A DNA stretch of 64,000 nucleotides from Chryseobacterium gleum (GCA_945897915.1 CAMDGB010000001.1:107507-171506), one strand, 5' to 3'. Shown: positions 16,758 to 25,334, counted from the stretch's first letter. Notes: generated by a model not told the origin, from the sequence alone. Numbers and translations: made by a program.

Positions 16758-17567
16758 ATGTCAAATAAAACAACGCTAAATTTAGAAGGAATTCAAACAT
16801 ATATTGTCAATTGGTTGAAAACTTATGCAGAAAATTCTGGTGTAAAAGGTTTTGTTATTGGAATTTCTGGTGGAATTGACAGCGCCTTAACCTCAACATT
16901 ATGCGCACAAACGGGTTTTCCGGTGTTATGTGTGGAAATGCCAATTCATCAAGCAGAAAGTCACGTAAACAGAGCGAACGAACATATAAATCAATTAAAA
17001 TCGCGTTTTCCGAATGTATTTAATGAAAGAGTTGATTTAACTCCGAGTTTTGAAACGTTTAAAAATAGCGTGCCAACTATTGAAAACTCTGCAGCTTTAG
17101 CTTTAACATTAGCCAATACAAGAGCGCGTTTGCGAATGACAACTTTGTATTACTTAGCAGGAATTCACGGTTTTTTAGTTGCAGGAACAGGAAATAAAGT
17201 TGAAGACTTTGGCGTTGGATTTTATACAAAATATGGTGATGGCGGCGTAGATATAAGTCCGATTGCCGATTTAATGAAAAGCGAAGTAAGACAATTAGCT
17301 AAATTTGTAGGTGTTCCTGATAGTATTTTAATTGCTAAACCAACGGATGGACTTTTTGGTGATGATAGAAGCGACGAAGACCAATTAGGCGCTTCGTATG
17401 TCGAGTTAGAGTGGGCGATGGAAGCAATGGAAAATGAAAAAACTATTGAAAATTTTGAAGGAAGAGAAGCAGAAGTTTTTAAAATTTATCAACGCTTAAA
17501 TAAAATAAACCAACATAAAATGCAACCCATTCCAGTTTGTGAAATTCCAAAATCTTTGAAAAACTAA
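16758..17567 (+). CDS. nadE: NH3-dependent NAD+ synthetase
   Basis: Amidates nicotinic acid adenine dinucleotide to NAD+ with ATP. It has 269 residues, matching the short ammonia-using type with no glutaminase domain. The PP-loop ATP-binding motif SGGIDS is at residues 37-42, with LANTRARLRMTTLYYLA and GTGNKVEDFGVGFYTKYGDGG in the NaAD site. It converges with dnaG (9 bp between stops) and is divergent from gldB, so it is probably transcribed alone. Confidence 0.96.
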   Translation: MSNKTTLNLEGIQTYIVNWLKTYAENSGVKGFVIGISGGIDSALTSTLCAQTGFPVLCVEMPIHQAESHVNRANEHINQLKSRFPNVFNERVDLTPSFETFKNSVPTIENSAALALTLANTRARLRMTTLYYLAGIHGFLVAGTGNKVEDFGVGFYTKYGDGGVDISPIADLMKSEVRQLAKFVGVPDSILIAKPTDGLFGDDRSDEDQLGASYVELEWAMEAMENEKTIENFEGREAEVFKIYQRLNKINQHKMQPIPVCEIPKSLKN

Positions 17568-17576
17568 AAGGTTAGT

Positions 17577-19556
17577 TTAAAATCGAGCTAAAACCCGACC
17601 TAAATTTTTTGCGATTACAGAAGTTAGCGACAAATAATCTTTGATTGTTGTTAGAATTTCTGAATTATCAATAGTAACATCTGCAGTAATATTGTTTTTA
17701 TTTTCTTCAATAATGCGGTTTAGCAAATACCAACGGTAAGACAAAATGGTTTCATTAACACTTTGTGCTAAATTAATGTTTTTATCTTCTACTACAATTT
17801 TTCTACTTTCCCATTTGTGTAAAATGTCTCTTTCTTCAAGCATTAAAATTGAAGTAATTTTATTGGCTATTTCAGGCGAAGTTTGCGAAATGTATTTGTC
17901 AATTTCAAATTCGATATTTTGATTATAATAATTAATAATATCGGTGTAAATGGTTTTAAACATTGGATTTGACAACTCAATTTCATCTTCTTGAAGTGCC
18001 AAATATATTTTTTCGTAGACTTTATATGAATTGGTTTCTTTTTCTTCTATACTGTTTCCAGCTTCGTCTTTCGATAAAAATGTTTCTGTAAAGTCATCCG
18101 TTTTAGAACCGTTAATTAATAATATTTCAATAATTTTTTGTTCTAACTCGTATAAAATATCAATTTTTTCGGGTTTAAAATCAGCATTATTTTTATGAAC
18201 TTCAAATGCTTTTTTCTCTTCGGTGTATTTTTTATTGGCTTCAGAAATATCTTTCTTGAGCATTTGGGCTAATGTATTATACAATACATCTTCCGAAATA
18301 TCCATAATGCGCGAACACTCTTTTATGTATACTTCGCGTTTAATTTGGTCTGAAATTTTAGAAATACTTTGTACCATATCTCTAATTAATTCTGCTTTTT
18401 TTATAGGGTCGTTATTGGCTTCTTTAACTAATAAATCAGCTTTAAACTGAATAAAATCTTTCGAATTTTCGTCTAAATATTGTTTTAAAACCTCATAGGA
18501 ATTGTTTTTGGCAAAACTATCTGGATCCTCTCCGTCAGGGAAACTGCAAACTTTTACGTTCATTCCAGCTTCCAAAATCAAATCAATTCCACGTATTGAA
18601 GCGCGTAAACCTGCAGCATCACCATCAAAAAGCACGGTGATATTATTGGTTAATCGGTTTACTAAACGAATTTGGTCTGCTGTTAGTGCCGTTCCAGAAG
18701 AAGCAACAACATTTTCAATCCCACTTTGATTGAATTGAATCACATCGGTATAACCTTCTACCAAATAGCAATTGTCTTGTTTAGCAATAGCTTGCTTGGC
18801 TTGAAAAATGCCGTATAAAACTTTACTTTTATGATAAATTTCACTTTCTGGCGAATTTAAATATTTGGCTGCTTTTTTATCGTTAGTTAAAATCCTACCA
18901 CCAAAACCCAAAACGCGGCCACTCATACTTTGGATAGGAAACATGACACGACCTTTAAATCGGTCAAATGTTTTTTCATCTTCTTGTTTTACAATGGTTA
19001 AACCAGTTTTTTCTAAATATTCTAATTTGTATGCTTTTCCTAAAGCTTCTTTGGTAAATGCATCCCAAACATCAGGAGAATATCCCAATTGAAACTTCTC
19101 TATAGTGTCTTTTGTAAATCCTCTTTCTTTGAAATAAGACAAACCAATTGCTTGTCCTTCATCGGTATTGAGCATCGTTTTATGAAAATAATCTCTAGCA
19201 AATTCTGAGACCAAATACATACTTTCTTTTTCGTTGGCTTGCTCTATATCTTCATTAGAAACAATAGTTTCTTCTACTTCAATTCCGTATTTGTTTGCCA
19301 AATATTTAATGGCTTCAGGATACGTAAAATGTTCGTGTTCCATTAAGAAAGTAACCGAATTTCCGCCTTTTCCAGAACTAAAATCTTTCCAAATTTGCTT
19401 CACTGGCGATACCATAAAGGAAGGCGATTTTTCGTTCACAAACGGCGAAAGTCCTTTCATGTTACTTCCAGAACGTTTGAGTTGTACGAAATCACCAATG
19501 ACTTCCTCTACACGAGCTTGGTCAAATACTTTTTCTATGGTTTCTTTTGATATCAA
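17577..19556 (-). CDS. dnaG: DNA primase DnaG, zinc ligands replaced
   Basis: Makes RNA primers at the replication fork. With a TTG start at 19556 the protein is 659 residues and begins at the usual ISKETIEKVFDQARVEEVIG. An upstream in-frame ATG at 19619 adds 21 residues without family similarity. The N-terminal CHC2 zinc-finger fold is present in outline (LSPFVNEKSPSFMVSP, then WKDFSSGKGG), but the four ligand positions Cys-x2-His-x17-Cys-x2-Cys are Ser37, Val40, Asp58 and Ser61, so it cannot bind zinc there. The catalytic core is intact: VEGYTDVIQF with the Toprim Glu and VLFDGDAAGL with the Asp-x-Asp. The C-terminal DnaB-binding region is long and divergent. Confidence 0.93.
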   Translation of the reverse strand: MISKETIEKVFDQARVEEVIGDFVQLKRSGSNMKGLSPFVNEKSPSFMVSPVKQIWKDFSSGKGGNSVTFLMEHEHFTYPEAIKYLANKYGIEVEETIVSNEDIEQANEKESMYLVSEFARDYFHKTMLNTDEGQAIGLSYFKERGFTKDTIEKFQLGYSPDVWDAFTKEALGKAYKLEYLEKTGLTIVKQEDEKTFDRFKGRVMFPIQSMSGRVLGFGGRILTNDKKAAKYLNSPESEIYHKSKVLYGIFQAKQAIAKQDNCYLVEGYTDVIQFNQSGIENVVASSGTALTADQIRLVNRLTNNITVLFDGDAAGLRASIRGIDLILEAGMNVKVCSFPDGEDPDSFAKNNSYEVLKQYLDENSKDFIQFKADLLVKEANNDPIKKAELIRDMVQSISKISDQIKREVYIKECSRIMDISEDVLYNTLAQMLKKDISEANKKYTEEKKAFEVHKNNADFKPEKIDILYELEQKIIEILLINGSKTDDFTETFLSKDEAGNSIEEKETNSYKVYEKIYLALQEDEIELSNPMFKTIYTDIINYYNQNIEFEIDKYISQTSPEIANKITSILMLEERDILHKWESRKIVVEDKNINLAQSVNETILSYRWYLLNRIIEENKNNITADVTIDNSEILTTIKDYLSLTSVIAKNLGRVLARF

Positions 19557-19631
19557 AATATATTGTGATAATTTGAAAATGAGGTAATTTGAAAATTCAA
19601 AGTTTGTAAAAATACACATTATTAAATTAAA

Positions 19632-19666
19632 ACAAAAAACCTACAAGAAATTTCCTTGTAGGTTTT
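19632..19666 (-). terminator. intrinsic terminator after the outer-membrane protein gene
   Basis: Stem AAACCTACAAG / CTTGTAGGTTT with a 7-nt loop, followed on the minus strand by a T tract. It closes the sigma/anti-sigma/outer-membrane protein operon just before dnaG. Confidence 0.85.
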
Positions 19667-19705
19667 GAAAAAAGCATTTTATAACTCAAATTTTATACTG
19701 ATTTT

Positions 19706-20737
19706 TTAATTCCAATCAAAACGAATACCTAACGAAATATTGTTTTGATCTACTGGATTGTTTTTAAAGATTGGATTTAAATCATATTTTAAATATAACG
19801 AAGTTTGTTTGTAACCAATGTAAGTACTTAAACCATAAGTGAAATCGTTTACATTGAAATCGCCTTTCTGATTTTCTCTAATTCTATAACCATCTTGTTC
19901 GTATTGTATAAATTGTTTCGTGTTGGAATTGACACCTACAAAACCACCAATTCCAAAACGCGCTCCTGTATGAGATTTGAATATTTTTTTGTCATCCACC
20001 ATTTTAGTTTTTGAAAAATCAAATTCCAGATGCATTGGTATTACAAAATATACGTTTCTAAAGAAAGTTCTGTTACTTTTTGTCTCCACACCAGCATCAA
20101 CTAAAACGGTTTGATTATTTATGTCAGCAAAAACTCTGTTGTCTGTTGCGCGAAGAAAATTATACATAAATCCAACTCCATATTTTAAATGAATTAAATT
20201 ACTGTTGTTTGATAAACGCGTATTCCAAGTAACACCCCATTCTGCAAAGCCTGAACGGTTATATTTAAATTGAGAATTGGCTACCATATTATTGGTTACT
20301 AAGTTGTTGTATCCTACTGCAGATACAAACTGACTTGTGGTTCTATTCTCTGACTTGTTTTTGTCGTAGTTTTTGATTTTAAAACTAAAGCTATTTTCCT
20401 TCAAACTATCATTAGACTCTTCCTCATTTACATTTCCATTTACTAAATCACGTAAGGCTTTTTCTTGTTCGGCAATTTTAGTTTCAATGTTTTTCGCACG
20501 CTCTTCTGCAATTTTTGCTTTTGAAGTTGCGGCTTCTTCTTTAGTCATTTTGCCTAATTCTACTGCTTTGTCCAGAGCTTCTACTTCAGCTTTTAAGGCT
20601 CTTTTTTCTTCCTCTGCAATAGTTTTTATTTGAATAGCTATTTCTTTAGCTTTTTGTTCAAACGTTTTTTCTTGAGCTACTACGCTATTTACCAAAGATA
20701 GTAGCGCGATACTGATGTACAAAATGATTTTTTGCAT
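19706..20737 (-). CDS. outer-membrane beta-barrel protein with N-terminal coiled coil
   Basis: A 343-residue exported protein. The signal peptide ends VNSVVAQ. Residues about 22-100 are a charged helical/coiled-coil stretch rich in Glu, Lys and Ala (EKRALKAEVEALDKAVELGK). The rest alternates hydrophobic and polar residues with aromatic ends, such as IHLKYGVGFMYNFLR, LEFDF and SLGIRFDWN, and ends in an aromatic-Asn tail, typical of a small porin-like barrel. It lies 20 bp downstream of the anti-sigma-like gene and closes the operon before a terminator. It may be the output or sensor of the ECF sigma system. No named family recognised. Confidence 0.75.
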   Translation of the reverse strand: MQKIILYISIALLSLVNSVVAQEKTFEQKAKEIAIQIKTIAEEEKRALKAEVEALDKAVELGKMTKEEAATSKAKIAEERAKNIETKIAEQEKALRDLVNGNVNEEESNDSLKENSFSFKIKNYDKNKSENRTTSQFVSAVGYNNLVTNNMVANSQFKYNRSGFAEWGVTWNTRLSNNSNLIHLKYGVGFMYNFLRATDNRVFADINNQTVLVDAGVETKSNRTFFRNVYFVIPMHLEFDFSKTKMVDDKKIFKSHTGARFGIGGFVGVNSNTKQFIQYEQDGYRIRENQKGDFNVNDFTYGLSTYIGYKQTSLYLKYDLNPIFKNNPVDQNNISLGIRFDWN

Positions 20738-20757
20738 AATTTAGGGGGTTTTAAAAG

Positions 20758-21465
20758 TTAGTTATAATTTCTATTTACAAATGCTGATTTTGCTTGTTTT
20801 AATTTTGTGATGGTTTTTTCTTTAAAGGTTTTATCTAATTCTGATTCTACGGCTTGTAATAATTCATTTGGATTTACTCGTAATGTGGACTTAAATGAAC
20901 TAATGTTGCTTGATTTTTTCTGTCCTTGCACTTCTGCTAATAACGTTTCTGGTGTGGTGTAATTATAAGTCGGTTCTTTAATTTCTTGTTTGATTCCCTC
21001 TTTTTTAATTTCGTTCACAGTAACTACTTCTTGTTTAAGTAATACTGTTTCATAGACTTCTAATTTAGAATTTTCTTTTTGAGCTGTTTTGATAGTGGTA
21101 TTTTTTTTTGTTTCGTAAGTAGTACTTGTTGTCTCGTTATTAGCCAATTCATTTTTAGATGAAACATTAATTCTTCCTAAATTTTGTTTTTGCGTTTCTG
21201 ATTTTGAAGTTCCTTTAGTATTAACTATTTCTTCAGTTGCAGGCGTTATTTTTGTTTTCTCGTTTTGTTGAAAGAAAACATATCCTACACCAGTAAATAA
21301 TAGAAATGTAGCTGCAATACTTAACCAAAAAAAGATTTTAGGTTGTTTTTTTTCTTCTGCAAGAGTCAACATCGCGTCTAATTTGTTCCAAGCCGTTTCG
21401 GATGGTTCAATTGTACGAAAATTGAATTTTTCTTGTATGTTTTTATTAAAATTATCTTGTTCCAT
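20758..21465 (-). CDS. anti-sigma-factor-like membrane protein
   Basis: A 235-residue protein. Residues 1-40 are a charged cytoplasmic N-terminus (EKFNFRTIEPSETAWNKLDA), residues about 44-64 a single transmembrane segment (FFWLSIAATFLLFTGVGYVF), and the rest a periplasmic, Lys/Glu/Thr-rich tail. No zinc-binding anti-sigma motif (HxxxCxxC) is present, so the assignment rests on topology and context: its start overlaps the 3' end of the ECF sigma gene by 14 bp. The E-P-S-E-x-A-W-x-x-L-D pattern before a TM helix is often seen in Bacteroidetes proteins placed after ECF sigma genes. Confidence 0.65.
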   Translation of the reverse strand: MEQDNFNKNIQEKFNFRTIEPSETAWNKLDAMLTLAEEKKQPKIFFWLSIAATFLLFTGVGYVFFQQNEKTKITPATEEIVNTKGTSKSETQKQNLGRINVSSKNELANNETTSTTYETKKNTTIKTAQKENSKLEVYETVLLKQEVVTVNEIKKEGIKQEIKEPTYNYTTPETLLAEVQGQKKSSNISSFKSTLRVNPNELLQAVESELDKTFKEKTITKLKQAKSAFVNRNYN

Positions 21466-22024
21466 TTTCTTTATTTTTTAATATTGTAATTTGAGATTGC
21501 AACATTTGTTTTGCATGTGATAACTGCGATTTTGATGTGCCCTCTGAAATATTCAATAATTTGGCAATTTCATTGTGTTTGTAACCTTCTATAACAAATA
21601 AATTAAAAACCATTTTATAACCTTCAGGCAATTTGTCAATTAAAAATTGAATGTCATCTACAGAAAAATCACCATCCATTTCGTAGTTATCTTCTGCTTC
21701 AGAATATACTATGTCTTCAATGTTTTTATGATTAAAACTGTTTTTCTTTACTCGTAAATAATCGATACATTCATGAATCATTATGCGTTTTATCCAACCT
21801 TCAAAACTGCCTTTGTGTTCAAATTTTTTCAAATTGGTAAACATTTTCATAAAGCCAGTAAGCATTACATCTTCTGCATGATGCGTGTCTTTTATATATT
21901 GTCTGCAAGTACTCAACATTTTAGATGCAAATTTGGTATACAACAAATGTTGTGCTTGGCGATTATTGGCAATCGCTTCACAAATTAGTTGTTCTTCTTC
22001 TTTATGCAATGCGATTACTTTCAT
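21452..22024 (-). CDS. ECF-family RNA polymerase sigma factor
   Basis: A 190-residue sigma-70-like factor with the two ECF domains. Region 2 (about 24-95): YTKFASKMLSTCRQYIKDTHHAEDVMLTGFMKMFTNLKKF, with SFEGWIKRIMIHECIDYLR. Region 4 (about 130-180): LPEGYKMVFNLFVIEGYKHNEIAKLLNISEGTSKSQLSHAKQML, with the helix-turn-helix that reads the -35-type element. Both are cited as patterns across residues, not as one continuous match. It heads an operon with an anti-sigma-like protein and an outer-membrane protein. The upstream spacer has a partly duplicated sequence. Not recognised as any named sigma factor. Confidence 0.9.
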   Translation of the reverse strand: MKVIALHKEEEQLICEAIANNRQAQHLLYTKFASKMLSTCRQYIKDTHHAEDVMLTGFMKMFTNLKKFEHKGSFEGWIKRIMIHECIDYLRVKKNSFNHKNIEDIVYSEAEDNYEMDGDFSVDDIQFLIDKLPEGYKMVFNLFVIEGYKHNEIAKLLNISEGTSKSQLSHAKQMLQSQITILKNKENGTR

Positions 22025-22030
22025 AGATTT

Positions 22031-22257
22031 AATTAGTCAATGTGCCAATTAGTCAGTGTGCCAATTTATGTGCTTATTACTATAGACGAGAATGTTTTAA
22101 AAAAGGTTGTATGGCAATTAATCAATCCCGAAATTCGGGACAAGTTGTGCCAATTAAATAATATGTCAATTTATGTGCTTATTTCTACTGACGATTTTAT
22201 AATTAAAAAGGTTGTATAAAATTGGCTAATTGAACATTGGCTAATTGGCACATTAAA
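22031..22257. repeat. duplicated spacer with GTGCCAATT phrases
   Basis: Two imperfect copies of a segment of about 55 bp lie in tandem. Each contains TCAATTTATGTGCTTATT or CCAATTTATGTGCTTATT and ends in AAAAGGTTGTAT. Around them GTGCCAATT occurs three times and its complement AATTGGCAC once near the end, so some copies are inverted. A small hairpin (TCCCGAAATTCGGGA) separates the copies. No gene is visible here. Confidence 0.7.
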
Positions 22258-23238
22258 TTAAATCTTTCTGTCAATAACGTAATTTACCATCAAAATAAGG
22301 GAATCTTTATATATTGATTCAGGAAAATCTTGAATAAGAAGAAGTGCTTCTTGTTGAAATTGCACCATTTTTTGTTCGGCATAAGTTAAACCACCTTGAT
22401 TTTTAACAAATGCAATTACTTCTTTTACTCTTTTTTTATCTTTATTGTGATTTTTTATCGAATTGATAATCCAACTTTTTTCTTTTGAAGTGCAATTGTT
22501 TATAGTGTGAATTAATGGCAAAGTCATTTTTTGTTCTTTGATGTCAATGCCTGTTGGTTTTCCGATAGCGTCTTCAGTATAATCAAATAAATCATCTTTA
22601 ATTTGAAACGCCATTCCAATTAATTCACCAAATTTCCGCATTTTTTCAATAGTTTTCGCTTTTTCAGGTGCCACTGCACAAGCACCAAGCGAACAACAAG
22701 CAGCTATTAGCGTGGCCGTTTTTTGTCGAATAATTTCGTAATAAATGTCTTCTGTAATGTCTAATTTTCTGGCTTTTTCTATTTGAAGCAATTCGCCTTC
22801 GCTCATTTCTTTTACGGCTACCGAAATAATTTTTAGTAAGTCAAAATCGTTATTGTCTATGGAAAGTAATAATCCTTTGGAAAGTAAAAAATCACCTACT
22901 AATACTCCAATTTTATTTTTCCAAAGGGCATTTATAGAGAAAAAACCACGACGTTTATTGCTGTCGTCTACTACATCGTCATGCACTAAAGTTGCGGTAT
23001 GTATTAGTTCTATAACCGATGCACCTCTGTATGTTCTGTCATTTACTGTGCCGCCAGAAATCATTTTGGCTGTTAAAAACACAAACATTGGTCGCATTTG
23101 TTTGCCTTTTCTGTTCACAATATAATGCGTAATACGATTTAACAATGCGACTTTTGAAGACATAGCTAATTGAAACTTTTTTTCGAAAAGTTCCATCTCG
23201 AAGGCTATTGGTTCTTTTATTTGCTCAGTAATTTTCAT
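22258..23238 (-). CDS. polyprenyl diphosphate synthase
   Basis: A trans-type prenyltransferase that extends isoprenoid diphosphates, probably octaprenyl-like for the menaquinone side chain. With the start at 23238 it has 326 residues, the usual size. First aspartate-rich motif LVHDDVVDDS, second motif FQIKDDLFDY, and KGKQMRPMFVF near the N-terminus. The frame is open further upstream to 23487, but the extra 83 residues have no family similarity, and a -7 box (23244-23251) lies 6 bp before the chosen ATG. Product chain length cannot be read with certainty. Confidence 0.93.
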   Translation of the reverse strand: MKITEQIKEPIAFEMELFEKKFQLAMSSKVALLNRITHYIVNRKGKQMRPMFVFLTAKMISGGTVNDRTYRGASVIELIHTATLVHDDVVDDSNKRRGFFSINALWKNKIGVLVGDFLLSKGLLLSIDNNDFDLLKIISVAVKEMSEGELLQIEKARKLDITEDIYYEIIRQKTATLIAACCSLGACAVAPEKAKTIEKMRKFGELIGMAFQIKDDLFDYTEDAIGKPTGIDIKEQKMTLPLIHTINNCTSKEKSWIINSIKNHNKDKKRVKEVIAFVKNQGGLTYAEQKMVQFQQEALLLIQDFPESIYKDSLILMVNYVIDRKI

Positions 23239-23243
23239 TACTT

Positions 23244-23251
23244 CAAAGATA
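23244..23251 (-). promoter_or_regulatory. promoter -7 box for polyprenyl synthase (TATCTTTG)
   Basis: TATCTTTG on the minus strand matches TAnnTTTG and ends 6 bp before the ATG at 23238, which settles the start choice. Confidence 0.6.
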
Positions 23252-23301
23252 CCACACATAAAAGGATTAGAAAAATATTTTTTTACTTTAAACCTTTTTG
23301 T

Positions 23302-23309
23302 TAACTTTG
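23302..23309 (+). promoter_or_regulatory. promoter -7 box for the lipoprotein (TAACTTTG)
   Basis: TAACTTTG matches TAnnTTTG. The ATG at 23342 is 32 bp downstream. The -33 region is only T-rich. Confidence 0.45.
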
Positions 23310-23341
23310 GGTCTAATATATTGAACATTAAATTTTTAAAG

Positions 23342-24229
23342 ATGAAAACAATAGCAAAATTTTTATTTCCAATTTTAATATTGGTTGCTTTTTCTGCTTG
23401 TGAGAAAGAGAATGAAACTACTGTAGATTCGTTAACTTCGGAAGACGCATTAGTAAGTGCTAAAATTGATATTGCAAGTGACGACATATCAAATATTACA
23501 GATCAATTATTTGACAATGTTGATGGAACTACTATTTCATATAGAGGCACAAACAATGATAACGCCGTGTTTTCAAACTGCGCTACTATTACAAGAGTAC
23601 CAGCATTTGGAACGGTTATCACTCCAGGAACTCAAGTAACAAAAACCATTAATTTTGGAACTACAGGATGTCAATTAAATAATGGAAACATTGTTAAAGG
23701 GAAAATTATTATTAGTTTCGTTTACCAGCCAACAGCCGTTTCTCATACTGTAACCTATACTTTTGATAATTTTTATCACAACAATATTAAATTTGTTGGC
23801 ACCAAAACATTTACTCGTTCTATGACAGCGGCTTCTGCAACATCTGCGCCACACCCTATCGTAGTAATGTTATTGGATATGACAATTACGATGCCAAGCG
23901 GAGACGTTTATACTCGTATAGGAACAAGAACAAGAGAATTAGTGGAAGGATTTAATACGCCAATGGTTTTCGCAGATAATATTTATAAAATTACAGGAAA
24001 CTGGACTACTACTCATCCAAACGGAACCGTACAAACTGCAACAATTACTACTCCTTTAAGAGCTAAAATGAGTTGTTTAGTAGTAAATAAACCTTTATTG
24101 GTAATAGGAGTTATTACTTTTGTTAAAAATGGGGTAACCGCTACTTTAGATTACGGAAATGGAGATTGTGACAATACAGCCGTATTTACAATCAATGGAG
24201 TTTCTTATACAATTACTATTGGTAATTAA
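23342..24229 (+). CDS. lipoprotein of unknown function
   Basis: A 295-residue lipoprotein. The signal peptide MKTIAKFLFPILILVAFSAC places the lipidated Cys at 20. The mature part is beta-rich, with patterns of Thr-containing strands such as TITRVPAFGTVITPGTQ, NGNIVKGKIIISFVYQP and WTTTHPNGTVQTATITT, plus four Cys in the mature chain at CATITRV, GCQLNN, SCLVVN and GDCDNTAV, which could form disulfides. No family recognised. It stands alone with its own promoter and terminator. An in-frame ATG 21 bp upstream was passed over because the signal peptide starts at 23342. Confidence 0.75.
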   Translation: MKTIAKFLFPILILVAFSACEKENETTVDSLTSEDALVSAKIDIASDDISNITDQLFDNVDGTTISYRGTNNDNAVFSNCATITRVPAFGTVITPGTQVTKTINFGTTGCQLNNGNIVKGKIIISFVYQPTAVSHTVTYTFDNFYHNNIKFVGTKTFTRSMTAASATSAPHPIVVMLLDMTITMPSGDVYTRIGTRTRELVEGFNTPMVFADNIYKITGNWTTTHPNGTVQTATITTPLRAKMSCLVVNKPLLVIGVITFVKNGVTATLDYGNGDCDNTAVFTINGVSYTITIGN

Positions 24230-24248
24230 TTGATAACATTTAATAATA

Positions 24249-24280
24249 AAAAAAAGAGAAGCATTTGCTTCTCTTTTTTT
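24249..24280. terminator. bidirectional terminator between lipoprotein gene and rlmN
   Basis: Stem AGAGAAGCA/TGCTTCTCT (24255-24273) with a short loop, A tract before and T tract after, so usable from both sides. It touches the rlmN stop codon. Confidence 0.9.
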
Positions 24281-25319
24281 ATGATTTATTGGCTAATTGT
24301 CCGCAAGCAGCATCAATATCTTTTCCTCTGCTTTTTCTTACTTTTACTATAATATTATTTTTTTCTAAAGCGGTAATATATTCTTTTGTGGCTTGTTCGC
24401 TGGCTTGTTGAAAATCGCCATCGTCAATTGCGTTGTATTCAATTAAGTTGACTTTACAAGGCACATATTTGCAAAATTTTACCAAGGCATCAATAGAAAC
24501 TTTGTTGTCATTTATATCTTTCCAAACTACATATTCATAAGTAATTTTGCTTTTTGTTTTGGCGTACCAATATTCTAATGCTTCACGCAAATCTGTTAAT
24601 GGAAAGTTTTTAGTAAATGGCATAATCTCGTTTCTAGTCGCTTCAATAGCGGAATGCAAAGAAACCGCTAAATTAAATTTGACTTCATCATCCGCCATTT
24701 TTTTAATCATTTTAGAAACTCCAGAAGTAGAAACCGTTATTCGTTTTGGCGACATCCCTAAACCTTCGTTTGATGTAATCATGTCAATCGCTTTCATTAC
24801 GTTGGGGTAATTCATCAAAGGTTCGCCCATTCCCATAAAAACAATATTCGAAAGTGGTCTGTCGTAATACAATTTACTCTCGTTATCTATAGCTACAACT
24901 TGGTCGTATATTTCACCAGGTGTTAGGTTTCTCATTCGTTTTAATCTTGCAGTAGCGCAAAAATTACAATCTAAACTACATCCAACTTGACTAGAAACAC
25001 AAGCAGTTGTTCTGGTTTTGGTTGGAATAAGTACGCTTTCAACAATTAAATCATCATGTAAACGCACTGCATTCTTAACTGTTCCGTCTTCGCTACGTTG
25101 CATCGTATCCACTTTTACATGATTAATTACGAAATTAGCTTCTAACATAACACGAGTTTCTTTCGAAACATTGGTCATACTATCAAAGGAATGCGCACTT
25201 TTGCTCCACAACCATTCGTAAATTTGATTGCCACGAAAGGCTTTATCGCCATTACTAACAAAGAAATCTCTTAATTGCTCTTTAGATAAAGCGCGTATGT
25301 CTTTTTTTTCTGCTTGCAT
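24279..25319 (-). CDS. rlmN: 23S rRNA/tRNA adenine-C2 methyltransferase RlmN
   Basis: A radical-SAM enzyme that methylates C2 of A2503 in 23S rRNA and A37 in some tRNAs. It has 346 residues. The [4Fe-4S] motif C-x3-C-x2-C is Cys114, Cys118, Cys121 (GCSLDCNFCATA), and the methyl-carrying cysteine is Cys339 in AACGQLANKS. The SAM-binding GMGEPLMNY is present. The -7 box at 25324-25331 is 4 bp before the ATG, so the mRNA is probably leaderless. Confidence 0.97.
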   Translation of the reverse strand: MQAEKKDIRALSKEQLRDFFVSNGDKAFRGNQIYEWLWSKSAHSFDSMTNVSKETRVMLEANFVINHVKVDTMQRSEDGTVKNAVRLHDDLIVESVLIPTKTRTTACVSSQVGCSLDCNFCATARLKRMRNLTPGEIYDQVVAIDNESKLYYDRPLSNIVFMGMGEPLMNYPNVMKAIDMITSNEGLGMSPKRITVSTSGVSKMIKKMADDEVKFNLAVSLHSAIEATRNEIMPFTKNFPLTDLREALEYWYAKTKSKITYEYVVWKDINDNKVSIDALVKFCKYVPCKVNLIEYNAIDDGDFQQASEQATKEYITALEKNNIIVKVRKSRGKDIDAACGQLANKS

Positions 25320-25323
25320 GTGG

Positions 25324-25331
25324 CAAAAGTA
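25324..25331 (-). promoter_or_regulatory. promoter -7 box for rlmN (TACTTTTG)
   Basis: TACTTTTG on the minus strand, 4 bp before the start codon. A TTG lies 20 bp further upstream (25352-25354), close to the normal -33 spacing. Confidence 0.6.
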
Positions 25332-25334
25332 CTA

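Noticed and set aside
19557..19619. N-terminal extension of DnaG to the first ATG
   Set aside because: The TTG at 19556 gives the normal family N-terminus and the extension is not conserved.
23239..23487. N-terminal extension of the polyprenyl synthase
   Set aside because: The extra 83 residues show no family similarity and would span its own promoter and that of the divergent lipoprotein gene.
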